DNA of 54,477 bases, from assembly GCA_011390365.1 (NCBI GenBank), contig JAABSM010000020.1, positions 1 to 54,477 of the forward strand. Reading direction: 5' to 3'. The notes under the pieces are model-generated. The model made no database searches. It was given only the letters and a program-made list of their open reading frames with translations, and had not been told where the DNA came from. The position numbers were made by a program, and so were the translations under genes. This DNA comes from Gammaproteobacteria bacterium. GTDB taxonomy: Bacteria > Pseudomonadota > Gammaproteobacteria > Chromatiales > Chromatiaceae. Of this stretch, positions 25,799 to 34,069 are shown piece after piece; within the stretch, counting starts at the first letter, position 1, and the number at the start of each line of letters is the position of its first letter.

Positions 25799-26560
25799 AT
25801 GTACAGTAGCAAAATCGTTAAGGGCATGTGGCTCGGCGCGCTGGCCGGCGCCACCCTCTTCGCCGGGCTCATGTCGGGCGCCGCGCTCGCCGAAGAGGCG
25901 GAGCGAATGGCCCAGGTCAAGGAGCGCATCGAGGGGCTTTTCCCCGGCACCCCCGCTGACAAGATCAACCCATCGCCGGTGGAGGGCATCTTCGAGGTGA
26001 TGATCGGCCCCAAGGTGGTGTATGTCTCCGGCGACGGCCGTTTCCTGCTGCGCGGCGACATCATCGATCTGGAGACCCAGAAGAATCTCACCGAGCCGCG
26101 CCAGAACGAGGCCCAGGCGGCGGCGGTCGCGGCGGTTGGCGAGGACAATATGATCATCTTCGGCGACAAGGGCGCGAAGCACGAGATCACCGTCTTCACC
26201 GATATCGATTGCGGTTACTGCCGCAAGCTGCACGACGAGATGGAGGCCTATAACGAAGAGGGCATTCGGGTGCGCTACCTCTTCTTCCCCCGCGCCGGCA
26301 TCAACAGCGACTCCTACAACAAGGCGGTCTCGGTGTGGTGCGCGGATGATCGAAACAAGGCCATGACCATGGCCAAATCCGGCCAGGAGGTGGAGAGCAA
26401 GCGCTGCGAAAATCCGGTACAGGAGCACATGGCCCTCGGCCAGGTGCTGAGCGTGCGCGGAACCCCGGCGCTGGTGCTGGAAGACGGTCGCATGCTGCCC
26501 GGTTACGTGCCGGCCAAGCGTTTGGTCAATTATCTCGAGGATAACTCCGCGGACAAATGA
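25799..26560 (+). CDS. dsbC: Thiol:disulfide interchange protein DsbC, 253 aa
   Basis: Periplasmic disulfide isomerase. A signal peptide (1-31, ending GAALA) precedes the dimerisation domain (about 35-95) and the thioredoxin fold with CGYC (C138-C141) in FTDIDCGYCRKLHDEM. A cis-Pro loop RGTPALVLEDG follows. A second Cys pair (VWCADD and KRCENP) fits the structural disulfide of E. coli DsbC. The ATG at 25799 was chosen over an in-frame one at 25757, which lies inside yajQ. It starts two bases after the yajQ stop. Confidence 0.94.
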   Translation: MYSSKIVKGMWLGALAGATLFAGLMSGAALAEEAERMAQVKERIEGLFPGTPADKINPSPVEGIFEVMIGPKVVYVSGDGRFLLRGDIIDLETQKNLTEPRQNEAQAAAVAAVGEDNMIIFGDKGAKHEITVFTDIDCGYCRKLHDEMEAYNEEGIRVRYLFFPRAGINSDSYNKAVSVWCADDRNKAMTMAKSGQEVESKRCENPVQEHMALGQVLSVRGTPALVLEDGRMLPGYVPAKRLVNYLEDNSADK

Positions 26561-26613
26561 TCCGGTTTTGTCACGCAATGATCGCCGGGCGGCGGAAACA
26601 AAGGAATTAGTGG

Positions 26614-27363
26614 ATGAAGCCGGTTCCCATGGAGATCGTCTCCCGAACGAACAAGGGGTTGGTTCGCTCGATCAATGAAGACAGCATCGCGATCCTGCCG
26701 GATTTCGGTATCGCGATTCTCGCCGACGGCATGGGCGGTTATGAGGCCGGCGAGGTGGCCAGTCAGCTGGCGGTTCAGAGCATCGCCAAGGAACTCATCA
26801 TGGTGGTTCAGAACCCCCAGGTGAAGTCGGGCTACGATGAGGTCGAGGCGGCGGTGCGTGCCGCCAATCAGGCGATTTTCGACGCCGTGGAGAGTCGCCG
26901 CGGCAGCGAGGGGATGGCAACTACCATCGTGGTCGCGGTATTCGCCGATGATCGGGTCGTCTTCGCCCACCTTGGCGACTCCCGCCTCTACCGTTTCGCC
27001 GACACTCGCCTGGAGCAGCTCACCAGCGATCACTCCATTGTCCAGGAGCTGGTCGATCAGGGTATGTTCTTCTCCATCAAGGAGGCGATGGAGGCGGGGG
27101 TGCCCAACAATGTCTTGACCCGAGGGCTGGGCGTTGAGATCCAGGTCCGCCTCGACATCGGCGAAAGCCCGCTGATGCCCAACGATGTCTACCTGTTGTG
27201 CAGCGATGGGCTGACCAACATGGTGTCGGACGCCAGCATTGCCCGCATCCTGGGCGAGACCGGCGGCAACCTGGAGGGGGCCGCGGACTGGCTGATCAAG
27301 GATGCCCTGGCAGCGGGCGGGCTGGATAACGTGTCGCTGGTATTGGCGCGCCTCAGGGGATAG
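26614..27363 (+). CDS. PP2C-family Ser/Thr protein phosphatase (Stp1/PppA type), 249 aa
   Basis: Metal-dependent protein phosphatase. Motifs in order: RTNKGLVRSINEDSI (metal Asp), ADGMGGYEAGEVAS, GMATTIVVAVF, HLGDSRLYRFAD, LTSDHSIVQELVDQG, LLCSDGLTNMVSD and GGLDNVSLVLARL. All metal-site Asp residues are present. The start has AAGGAATTAGTGG upstream. An FHA protein gene follows after 240 bases. No Ser/Thr kinase gene is in the window, although such phosphatases usually work with a Hanks-type kinase or in type VI secretion. Confidence 0.93.
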   Translation: MKPVPMEIVSRTNKGLVRSINEDSIAILPDFGIAILADGMGGYEAGEVASQLAVQSIAKELIMVVQNPQVKSGYDEVEAAVRAANQAIFDAVESRRGSEGMATTIVVAVFADDRVVFAHLGDSRLYRFADTRLEQLTSDHSIVQELVDQGMFFSIKEAMEAGVPNNVLTRGLGVEIQVRLDIGESPLMPNDVYLLCSDGLTNMVSDASIARILGETGGNLEGAADWLIKDALAAGGLDNVSLVLARLRG

Positions 27364-27603
27364 AATATCGGAGGTTTTTCGCGCCGCTGGCGACGGGCCA
27401 TGCAGGGTTCCGCCGTGGCGGGATATTCCTGGGAGTCCTCTCCACGCGGGAGGGCGAGCGGGCGCGGGCGCAGCTGCATGCAAGTCGTGGCGGATGAGGT
27501 ATACCGCCGATCTTCCTGCATCTTTTGCGTTCCCCTCCAGAAGGGGCATGACGAGCCGTCAAGGGATTGGTTCAGGGTTGTCAAAACAGCAAGGTAAAGG
27601 AAA

Positions 27604-28257
27604 ATGCAAAGAGTCGTTCTGCTTCGGGAGGGGAAGGTACTCGATACCCTCGATCTAGATCAGAAGATCTACACCATCGGACGGGATTCCAAGTCGAACA
27701 TCCATCTGGATGACCCATCGGTCAGCCGCCTGCACGCCTCGCTGAGCATGGTGGGCACCCAGTTTTTCGTGGAAGATCACAAGAGCACCAACGGCACCTA
27801 CCTCAACAAGAAGCGGGTGACCATGCACGTCCTCAAGAGCGGGGACGAGATCGCTCTGGGCCATTTTACCCTGCGTTACGAAGACGACTCCGCCGAGGGC
27901 GAACTGGAAGAGACCCAGGTCATCGGCCGCCCGGCCAGTAGCGGTCGCCAGAGCTCCCGTGACGAGGGTTTCCGCAAGGTGGATGACGTACCGGACCATG
28001 CCATCCTGACCTTTATCAAGGGGCCTCACGCCGGCGAAGTGAAGCGTATTGAAGGCTCGCTGTATACCATCGGTCGCCCCGGCGGCGATGTGGCGGTGGT
28101 CGCGCGTCGTCCCCAGGGCTTCTTTCTGCTGCATATCGGCGGCAACAGCAACCCCAAGATCAATGGTGCCGAGGTCACCTCAACCCGGGGTATTCAGCTC
28201 AATGAAGGGGATATCATCCAGGTCGGCGAGATCGAGGCCGAGCTTCAGTTCGAGTGA
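27604..28257 (+). CDS. FHA-domain protein (two FHA-like units), 217 aa
   Basis: FHA domains bind phosphothreonine. The first (about 5-95) is canonical: YTIGRDSKSNIHLDDPSVSR with LHASL and STNGTYLNKKRV. A linker with a Thr-rich site (EETQVIGRP, a possible phospho-site) leads to a second unit (about 130-217, YTIGRPGGDVAVV, GFFLLHIGGNSNPKINGAEV, LNEGDIIQVGEIEAEL) lacking the SR-xH core, so probably not a phosphopeptide binder. It follows the PP2C gene on the same strand, and the two probably act in one phospho-signal pathway. Confidence 0.9.
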   Translation: MQRVVLLREGKVLDTLDLDQKIYTIGRDSKSNIHLDDPSVSRLHASLSMVGTQFFVEDHKSTNGTYLNKKRVTMHVLKSGDEIALGHFTLRYEDDSAEGELEETQVIGRPASSGRQSSRDEGFRKVDDVPDHAILTFIKGPHAGEVKRIEGSLYTIGRPGGDVAVVARRPQGFFLLHIGGNSNPKINGAEVTSTRGIQLNEGDIIQVGEIEAELQFE

Positions 28258-28279
28258 GGCCGGCGCCAGGCTCAGGAGC

Positions 28280-28300
28280 GCCAGCCCTTGAAGGGCTGGC
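28280..28300. terminator. Hairpin between convergent genes
   Basis: GCCAGCCCTT and AAGGGCTGGC pair perfectly with a very tight loop, just after the FHA gene stop and 27 bases from the stop of the convergent response regulator. It is followed by CCCCTTACG and no clear U-tract, so it may serve both strands weakly. Confidence 0.6.
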
Positions 28301-28326
28301 CCCTTACGATGGTTCACGAGAACTGC

Positions 28327-29013
28327 TCAAGGATCATAACGATAGCCGACCCCATGCACCGTGGCGATGATGCGCGGTGACGAAGGATCCCGTTCGATGC
28401 GCTTGCGCAGTTGCGAGATGTGCTGGTCCAGGCTGCGACTGCTGGGCAGATAATCGCGACCCCAGCAGGCGTCGAATAGCTCATTGCGGGTGATCGCCCG
28501 CCCCGGATTGTTCGCCAGCAGGCGGAGGATGGCGATGTCCCGAGGCCCGAGGTCGATGGTCTCCGCCCCGCGCCTGGCCCGCAACTCCGCCGGCGTGATC
28601 TCCAGATCGCCGATGCGGAAGGGCCGCGCCTGCTCTTCCCGCGGACGGCTTGCCAGCGCGCGTCGCGAGACCGCGCGAATGCGGGCGATCACCTCCCGCA
28701 CCCCGAAGGGTTTGACGATGAAGTCATCCGCCCCCAGTTCCAGTCCCACCACCCGATCGATCTCCTCCGACTTGGCGCTGATGAAGATGATCGGCAACGT
28801 CGGCGAGTGTTGGCGCAGTTTGCGACACACATCGTAACCGCTCAAGCCGGGCATCATCACATCCAGGCAGACGAAATCGGGGTGCTGCTGGTGAAACAGA
28901 ACCAGCGCCTGCTCGCCATCCTCGGCGCACACCACGTCATAGCCCTCCCGCCCCAGGATCTCCTCCAGCCCCTCGCGGGTTAGTGGGTCGTCTTCGGCGA
29001 TCAGGACTTTCAT
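28327..29013 (-). CDS. OmpR/PhoB-type response regulator, 228 aa
   Basis: A receiver domain (MKVLIAEDDPLTREGL, acceptor Asp about 48 in DFVCLDVMMPGLSGYD, then FISAKSE and KPFGVREVIARI) is joined to a winged-helix DNA-binding domain (ITRNELFDACWGRDYLPSSR, then LRKRIERDP and GVGYRYDP). Its ATG at 29013 overlaps the kinase stop by 4 bp (ATGA). The partner kinase is certain from the overlap; target genes are unknown. Confidence 0.93.
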   Translation of the reverse strand: MKVLIAEDDPLTREGLEEILGREGYDVVCAEDGEQALVLFHQQHPDFVCLDVMMPGLSGYDVCRKLRQHSPTLPIIFISAKSEEIDRVVGLELGADDFIVKPFGVREVIARIRAVSRRALASRPREEQARPFRIGDLEITPAELRARRGAETIDLGPRDIAILRLLANNPGRAITRNELFDACWGRDYLPSSRSLDQHISQLRKRIERDPSSPRIIATVHGVGYRYDP

Positions 29014-30737
29014 GAATTTCCCGGTGGCTCGTGAAGGGTAGCCAGTATAACCCGAAACAAGGCGCCTTGCGGATTCGTCTCTAGGGTAAGGTCGCCGCCA
29101 TGCATTCTCGCCAGTTCCCGCGCGATGCCAAGCCCGATGCCGGTGCCGCTGACTCCTTCGGTGAGGTCGCCGCGGATGCGGAAGAAGGGCTGGAAGATCC
29201 GCTTGCGATAGCGGCGCGGGATGCCGGGTCCCTGGTCCCGCACGTCGAGCCGGGTCTGCTCCGGCGTCTGACGGGTGGTGATACGCAGCAGTTTGCCGTT
29301 GGCGGCGTATTTCTCGACGTTGCTGATCAGGTTGGCGATGATCTGGGCGATGGCGTCGCGGTCGGCCTGGATGGGGGCGGGGGCTTGCAGATCCAGTTCG
29401 ATGGCGATGCATTTTCGCGCCAGCGAGGGACGGAACTGCTCGACCACCTCGCCGACGCAGTCGTCCAGGTGCATCGATATGGGGTCGATGCGCAGGGCGT
29501 GGCGCTGTTGTCGGGCGTAGCCGAGGACATTGGCGATCAGGCGTGACAGGCGTTGCGCCTCGCCCTCGATTACTTCCGCCTTGCGCCAGGGGCCGGGTTG
29601 GTCCGTCAGCTCGTCCCGCAGCAACTCCGCGTACATGCGGATATTCGTCAACGGCGTCTTGAGTTCATGGGAGACCTGATTGACGAAGTTGACCCGCTGA
29701 CTCGCCTCGCGCAGGCCGCGGTCCACCTCCCGGTAGAGCACGATGGCGATGGCGATCAGCAGTACTCCGAAGCCGCCAAGCACTACCAGCAGTTGCAGGC
29801 GGCCGAGCGCACGGTTATCGGCCAGCCGCGCCGGGTCGTAATGGTAGTGGAGCCGCCAGCTCGCCAGCGGCGCATCAAGGGGGCGCTGGGCATCAGGCTG
29901 GGCCTCTTCTGGCGGTTGATATTCGCCCCACTGGTAGAGGATGCGCCCCTGGGCGTCGATCAGCTGGATGCGGGCCTCGGGCAGGCTGCCGTCGCTGGCC
30001 GGGAGCCGCCCGATCAGTTCGGCGAGCAGGGTGATGCGGTCCACCTCGATGCCGAGGATGCCGCCATCGCTCAGGCGCTGCCACAGCAGCAGATTGAGGC
30101 CATCCTCCAGATACCAGCTGTGCCAGCCGCTCTCCCGTTCGATGGGGGACTCCGCCTTGCGGCGGGCAGGGGCGGTAGGGATAGCCAGCCCCTCGGCATC
30201 GGCCATCTCCGCTTCCTGGGCGACGGAGGGCATCCGCGCGGGTTCCCGAGGGCCTCGGGTGTCCCGCTTCAGCGCAAGATCTTCAACCGGTCTGCTTCGG
30301 GTTGCGGCTGATGGCGGTTGCGGATCCGGTCCGTGGCTCTGACCCAGGGTCTCCGTACCCCAGATCTGCCGGGTGCGCTGAAGGAATCGCTGTTGCGTGC
30401 TCAATTGCGGCAGGTCGTTGGTGGGGTAGGCCAGCTCACTGCGAGGATCGAGCACGAAAATATTTTCACCGGCGGGGGGGGCATGCTCCAGTTGCGCCGC
30501 GGCGGCCCGCCAATCGTCGGGATAGGCGGCGAGACGTCGTAGCAGGGTACGCTCAAGGGAGGCGAGGTGATCGTTGATATCCACGGCCAGATCATTGAGG
30601 CGATCTTCCAGCAGCCCCTGAATCTGGCTCTCCACCGCGCTTTGCTGCTGCTCCGCCAGACGCAGCCCCAGCCATCCCACCGCGGCCAGGGGAAGCAGCA
30701 GGCTCAGCAGCACGAAAAGGGGTAGCAAGCGACGCAT
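29010..30737 (-). CDS. Sensor histidine kinase, 575 aa
   Basis: Membrane segments at about 5-27 and 312-334 enclose a large periplasmic region (about 28-311) with no named domain visible. It has a low-complexity, charged stretch (about 140-200) and an apparent sensor part (WYLEDGLNLLLWQRLSDGG). HisKA has FVNQVSHELKTPLTNIRMYA (H357) and the ATPase NLISNVEKY, DQGPGIP and GTGIGLGIARELARMHGG. There is no HAMP domain that I can see. It is followed by its response regulator, and the VWA-domain gene lies 200 bases upstream on the same strand. Confidence 0.92.
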   Translation of the reverse strand: MRRLLPLFVLLSLLLPLAAVGWLGLRLAEQQQSAVESQIQGLLEDRLNDLAVDINDHLASLERTLLRRLAAYPDDWRAAAAQLEHAPPAGENIFVLDPRSELAYPTNDLPQLSTQQRFLQRTRQIWGTETLGQSHGPDPQPPSAATRSRPVEDLALKRDTRGPREPARMPSVAQEAEMADAEGLAIPTAPARRKAESPIERESGWHSWYLEDGLNLLLWQRLSDGGILGIEVDRITLLAELIGRLPASDGSLPEARIQLIDAQGRILYQWGEYQPPEEAQPDAQRPLDAPLASWRLHYHYDPARLADNRALGRLQLLVVLGGFGVLLIAIAIVLYREVDRGLREASQRVNFVNQVSHELKTPLTNIRMYAELLRDELTDQPGPWRKAEVIEGEAQRLSRLIANVLGYARQQRHALRIDPISMHLDDCVGEVVEQFRPSLARKCIAIELDLQAPAPIQADRDAIAQIIANLISNVEKYAANGKLLRITTRQTPEQTRLDVRDQGPGIPRRYRKRIFQPFFRIRGDLTEGVSGTGIGLGIARELARMHGGDLTLETNPQGALFRVILATLHEPPGNS

Positions 30738-30777
30738 GGGCTTTGTAACGATTCAGTACCAAGTCGCAGCGGAAGAG

Positions 30778-30913
30778 ATAGCCAGGATCAACAGGATATT
30801 CAGGATGGGACAGGATTGTTCCCGGCTGAAACTCCCGTGAATCTCGCGAATCCCGTCAATCCTGCCCATGGATTCCTCTTGAAAAGCTGGTTCCCACGCG
30901 CCGCGTGGGAACC
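30778..30913. repeat. R3 CCTG-type repeat plus a GGTTCCCACGCG hairpin
   Basis: 30778-30870 carries AACAGGATATTCAGGATGGG and CCCGTCAATCCTGCCC, the R3 words in both orientations. 30889-30913 is a perfect 12 bp palindrome (GGTTCCCACGCG and CGCGTGGGAACC around one C). Similar hairpin words occur in R1 and at 32480-32500. Confidence 0.72.
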
Positions 30914-30937
30914 TCCCTTCGGCGCGCCGCGCCGAAC

Positions 30938-32296
30938 CTATTGGTAAGACTGCTGATTGCGAATGATGAACTGCTCTTCGCGAGCCTCCTTGCGCGCCTT
31001 CTTCCACTGCTCCGGCTCGGGGGCAGCGACCGCCTCTTCCAGTTCGCGGCTGAACTGGCTCTGGTCCCGCAGCTTGTCCGAATCATAGGTAGTGGCCTGG
31101 CGCTCCAGATAGTCCGCCTTTCTGCGAAAGACCGCCTTCGCCGCCTCATCCTCGCCCCGATCCTTCAGCTCCAGCGCCTCATCATCCAGCTCGGCGGCGA
31201 TCTGCTCGCTGGCGGAGACCATCACCTTGCGGCTCACCGAGGCCTCCGCCTCGGTCCGGGATTCGCCGATGCGCACCCGCGCCTCGCCGCTGGCGCTGGC
31301 CGGACGCCGTCTTTGCAGGTCATCGAACTCCACTGCCACCCGCGCCAGGGTCTGCTCGCCGCTGTCCAGCGTCTCGCTGGTCTCCACCTCCAGGATCAGG
31401 TACTTCTCCTGCTCGGCGAAGAGCTGATTGAGGCGCGCCGTCACCTTGTGGTCGCGAATCACCGCCTCGCGTCCCAGGATCCGCAGCGGACGCACATCGG
31501 GGGGGCACTCGATGGTGATGGTCACCCCCTGGGCGACGGCGGCGGAGAGCTCTCCCAGCTCGGCGCGAAAGACCTGCGCCAGCTCCTCCGGGCGCTCGGC
31601 GAAGACGTGATTGCCATCACTGGCCTGGGCCAGCCGCACCATCAGATCCTCATTGTAGCCCAGTCCCAGGCCGATGGTGGTAACGGAGATGGTCTCGCCG
31701 CCCAGCTTCTGGCCGAGCCGCTGCAACTCGGCGGGGCTGCTGGGGCCGGTGTTGGCCAGGCCGTCGGAGAGCAACACGATGCGATTGACCCGAGTCGCCT
31801 CCAGATACTCCCGCAACTCCGCCGCCCCCTTGCTGACGCCGGCGAAGAGCGCGGTATTACCGCCGGCGCGAATACCGTCGATGGCCCGTTCCAGCCCCGC
31901 TCGATCGAAGGGCGCGGCGACGAAGGGGATGGAGACGGTATGGTCGTAGGTCACCAGCGAGACGGTGTCCTGGGGCCGCAGATAATCCAGCGCCAGCCGG
32001 GCGGCCTGCTTGGCGTGGCTCAGCTTCTCGCCGCGCATGGAGCCCGAGCGATCCAGCACCAACGCCACGTTCAACGGCGCCCGCTGCCCCCGGTCCTTGA
32101 TCGGCATCCCCTCCAGGCCGATGCGAATATAGGTGGTCTGGCGCTCCCCGCTCACCAACACCTCCTGCCCCGGTTCGATGTTGAGCTGCACCGAGGCATT
32201 CGCCATTCTGGTGCTCAGCGCCCCGCTTATTACCAATCCGCCGCTCAGCAGCGCGGCGATGGTGAGTAACCATTTTGTCGGATGAAGTCTTGTCAT
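30938..32296 (-). CDS. Exported VWA-domain protein, 452 aa
   Basis: A signal/anchor sequence (residues 8-30) leads to a von Willebrand A domain with the metal-site motif DRSGSM (82-87), GGNTALFAGV and LLSDGLANTG, followed by a beta-rich region and a C-terminal coiled, charged tail (about 370-452). VWA proteins of this sort are exported and bind protein partners by Mg2+. The ATG has AGGGGAAAGATC upstream. It precedes the kinase/regulator pair on the same strand, but a repeat separates them, so joint transcription is not certain. Function unknown. Confidence 0.87.
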   Translation of the reverse strand: MTRLHPTKWLLTIAALLSGGLVISGALSTRMANASVQLNIEPGQEVLVSGERQTTYIRIGLEGMPIKDRGQRAPLNVALVLDRSGSMRGEKLSHAKQAARLALDYLRPQDTVSLVTYDHTVSIPFVAAPFDRAGLERAIDGIRAGGNTALFAGVSKGAAELREYLEATRVNRIVLLSDGLANTGPSSPAELQRLGQKLGGETISVTTIGLGLGYNEDLMVRLAQASDGNHVFAERPEELAQVFRAELGELSAAVAQGVTITIECPPDVRPLRILGREAVIRDHKVTARLNQLFAEQEKYLILEVETSETLDSGEQTLARVAVEFDDLQRRRPASASGEARVRIGESRTEAEASVSRKVMVSASEQIAAELDDEALELKDRGEDEAAKAVFRRKADYLERQATTYDSDKLRDQSQFSRELEEAVAAPEPEQWKKARKEAREEQFIIRNQQSYQ

Positions 32297-32396
32297 GATC
32301 TTTCCCCTGTTTGTGATTGGATGTTAGCCCGGGGAGTTCGTCTCCCCTCGATGGTTACTCTAGTTGCGGTTGCCCCACCTCGGGTCAGGGGAGTGC

Positions 32397-32533
32397 AAGG
32401 AGTTTGTAAGAGGTTTGTAAGAGGAATAGACGGGATGGACCGGGTTTTCAGGATGAACGGGATGGTTTTGTACTCCTCGTTCCCAGGCTCCACCTGGGAA
32501 TGCATGTCGCGACGCTCTCGCGTCGCCTGCTGA
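32397..32533. repeat. R3/R1-like repeat patch in a gene-poor gap
   Basis: AGTTTGTAAGAGGTTTGTAA is a short direct duplication. GAATAGACGGGATGGACCGG and TTCAGGATGAACGGGATGG resemble R3. TTCCCAGG/CCTGGGAA (about 32480-32500) and GCGACGCTCTCGCGTCGC are hairpins. The rest of 32297-32760 shows no gene that I can support. Confidence 0.6.
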
Positions 32534-32760
32534 GTGATGAAAGCCCTCTCCGTCCGCTATGTGCTCCCAGAGTTCGAAGCTGCCCCTCAAGGGGGTATAG
32601 CCATGTCGGGGGTGTACCTGCTTTGCAGGGGGAGGTGAGAATATACCAGAGCATGGCGTGGTTTCGATAGGGGCGCTGGCCCGCTTACGCCGTCCGTTTT
32701 CCAATCATCTCCTTCGGGTATACTGCACCGAACAGCCAGGTGAACCGAAAGGCAGGGTCA

Positions 32761-33228
32761 ATGACAGTGGAAAACGAACTCGACAGGATGAAGCGACGGG
32801 GAAGATCGGCGGATGAGGGGCGTGACCTGGGCGATTCGGATCCCGATTTGCCTATCGCGCTGATGTTGATGGCGATCGTCTATCTTTTGATGGAGGGGGC
32901 GATCGTTGCCGCCGTGATCAGCAACAAGCCGGTGGAAGACTGGGTCTTTCTCGCGCTGTCGGCATCCATGGCGGTTCTGATCTGGCGCATGCCTGGCGCT
33001 TCCGTCCTTTCATTGGCGGTGATGCTTGGCTGGGCGGTGATCGATGGTTGGTATGCGGTGGCGCCCTATTTTCCCCTGGAGGCGGGGCAGTTGGATCCTG
33101 TCTATGACGGACTGGATCAGTGGCTCTATCCCGCCGCCTTTCCCTATCTCCACTCGGTGCTGGTTTTCGGCACTGCGTTGTGGGCGCTGGCTTCGCGGAT
33201 ATTGAAGAGTAACCGGGAGGCGGGATAG
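32761..33228 (+). CDS. Small membrane protein of unknown family, 155 aa
   Basis: A charged N-terminal segment (about 1-30) is followed by four predicted membrane helices at about 31-53, 60-76, 82-100 and 128-147. I do not recognise the family. The ATG at 32761 gives MTVENELDRMKRR; a GTG at 32740 would add seven residues. The gene stands alone: the VWA gene diverges from it and DUF6164 converges toward it. Confidence 0.65.
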   Translation: MTVENELDRMKRRGRSADEGRDLGDSDPDLPIALMLMAIVYLLMEGAIVAAVISNKPVEDWVFLALSASMAVLIWRMPGASVLSLAVMLGWAVIDGWYAVAPYFPLEAGQLDPVYDGLDQWLYPAAFPYLHSVLVFGTALWALASRILKSNREAG

Positions 33229-33351
33229 CAAAATCCTTTTCCGACGAACTCGGCGCGGGAACGCCGGGGGGTGTGACACCGCTGGAGCGATGTCACCAGG
33301 CGTTATCGACTCTCTTTTCCCCGTGCCCTCTGTGTGCTCCGTGGTGATATC

Positions 33352-33720
33352 TTATTCACCCGCGAGCCAGAAAAAGGGCATTAGCGAGAAGTAGAGGATG
33401 GCGGCGGCGAAGGCGATGGCGGCGATGAAGCTGACGGGTTTGCGCATGGCTCGTTGCAGCAGGGTCTCCGCCTCGCCGCTGGCGATTTGGCGGGCGTACT
33501 CTTCGCGCATGCGGGTGCTGCGCTCTTTTGCGTACTCTTCCAACAGGGGCTTGGCCCGGTCGTAGATCGACTTGTCCGAGACCCAGATCCCGGCCACCGA
33601 GATGCCCCACATACCACCCGGTGTTTCGTAGTAGTCGATGTGGTGTTGATCGAGGAGGGCGCGGACTTCGGCCGCTTCGTCATCGGGTACGCCGTCGAGG
33701 CGGAAGAGTAATTTTTTCAT
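33352..33720 (-). CDS. DUF6164 family protein, 122 aa
   Basis: The start MKKLLFRLDGVPDDEAAEVR and the segment HIDYYETPGGMWGISVAGIW fit the DUF6164 pattern, a signal-transducing-protein-like (DUF2007-type) fold with a C-terminal membrane helix (about 98-118). Function unknown. The frame is open further upstream, but the ATG at 33720 fits the conserved start. The upstream 33721-33800 is AT-rich with TATATA, a possible -10 for the minus strand. The gene's 3' end touches an R4-like repeat (CCGTGCCCTCTGTGTGCTCC). Confidence 0.78.
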   Translation of the reverse strand: MKKLLFRLDGVPDDEAAEVRALLDQHHIDYYETPGGMWGISVAGIWVSDKSIYDRAKPLLEEYAKERSTRMREEYARQIASGEAETLLQRAMRKPVSFIAAIAFAAAILYFSLMPFFWLAGE

Positions 33721-33862
33721 GCTGATCTGGTTTTTTGCATCGTGGGTATAGGCGAATTCCGAGAAAATATATACCACGTTCGTTTTGAAAAACAGGGGCA
33801 ATCTGTCTGATACAAGGGAAGGTTGATGGCATTTCCCCAGTATTGCGCACAAACGCCATAAC

Positions 33863-33990
33863 CGCTCCCCCTCCCGCCGGGAGGGGGCTGGGGGGAGGGT
33901 CTGTGGTATTGGCGGAGGAATTCAAATTCCCCTGCCAACTCCAGCTCCCCCTCCCTGTCCCTCCCCCGGCGGGGGAGGGAACCCTTCGAT
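33863..33990 (+). repeat. R5 GC-rich repeat, copy 2
   Basis: Plus-strand copy of the element at 13480-13618: CCGCTCCCCCTCCCGCCGGG, GGGGGCTGGGGGGAGGG, an AT-richer middle with GAATTCAAATTCC, CCAGCTCCCCCTCCCTGTCC and CCCCCGGCGGGGGAGGG. Both ends can fold as C-rich/G-rich hairpins. Confidence 0.88.
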
Positions 33991-34069
33991 CGATGCGGGG
34001 AGTAAAGCTTCCACCAGCGGGCCTGCCCCTGGCCATCTGTGGTAGGTTTCATCTTGAAAATGGCCTAAG

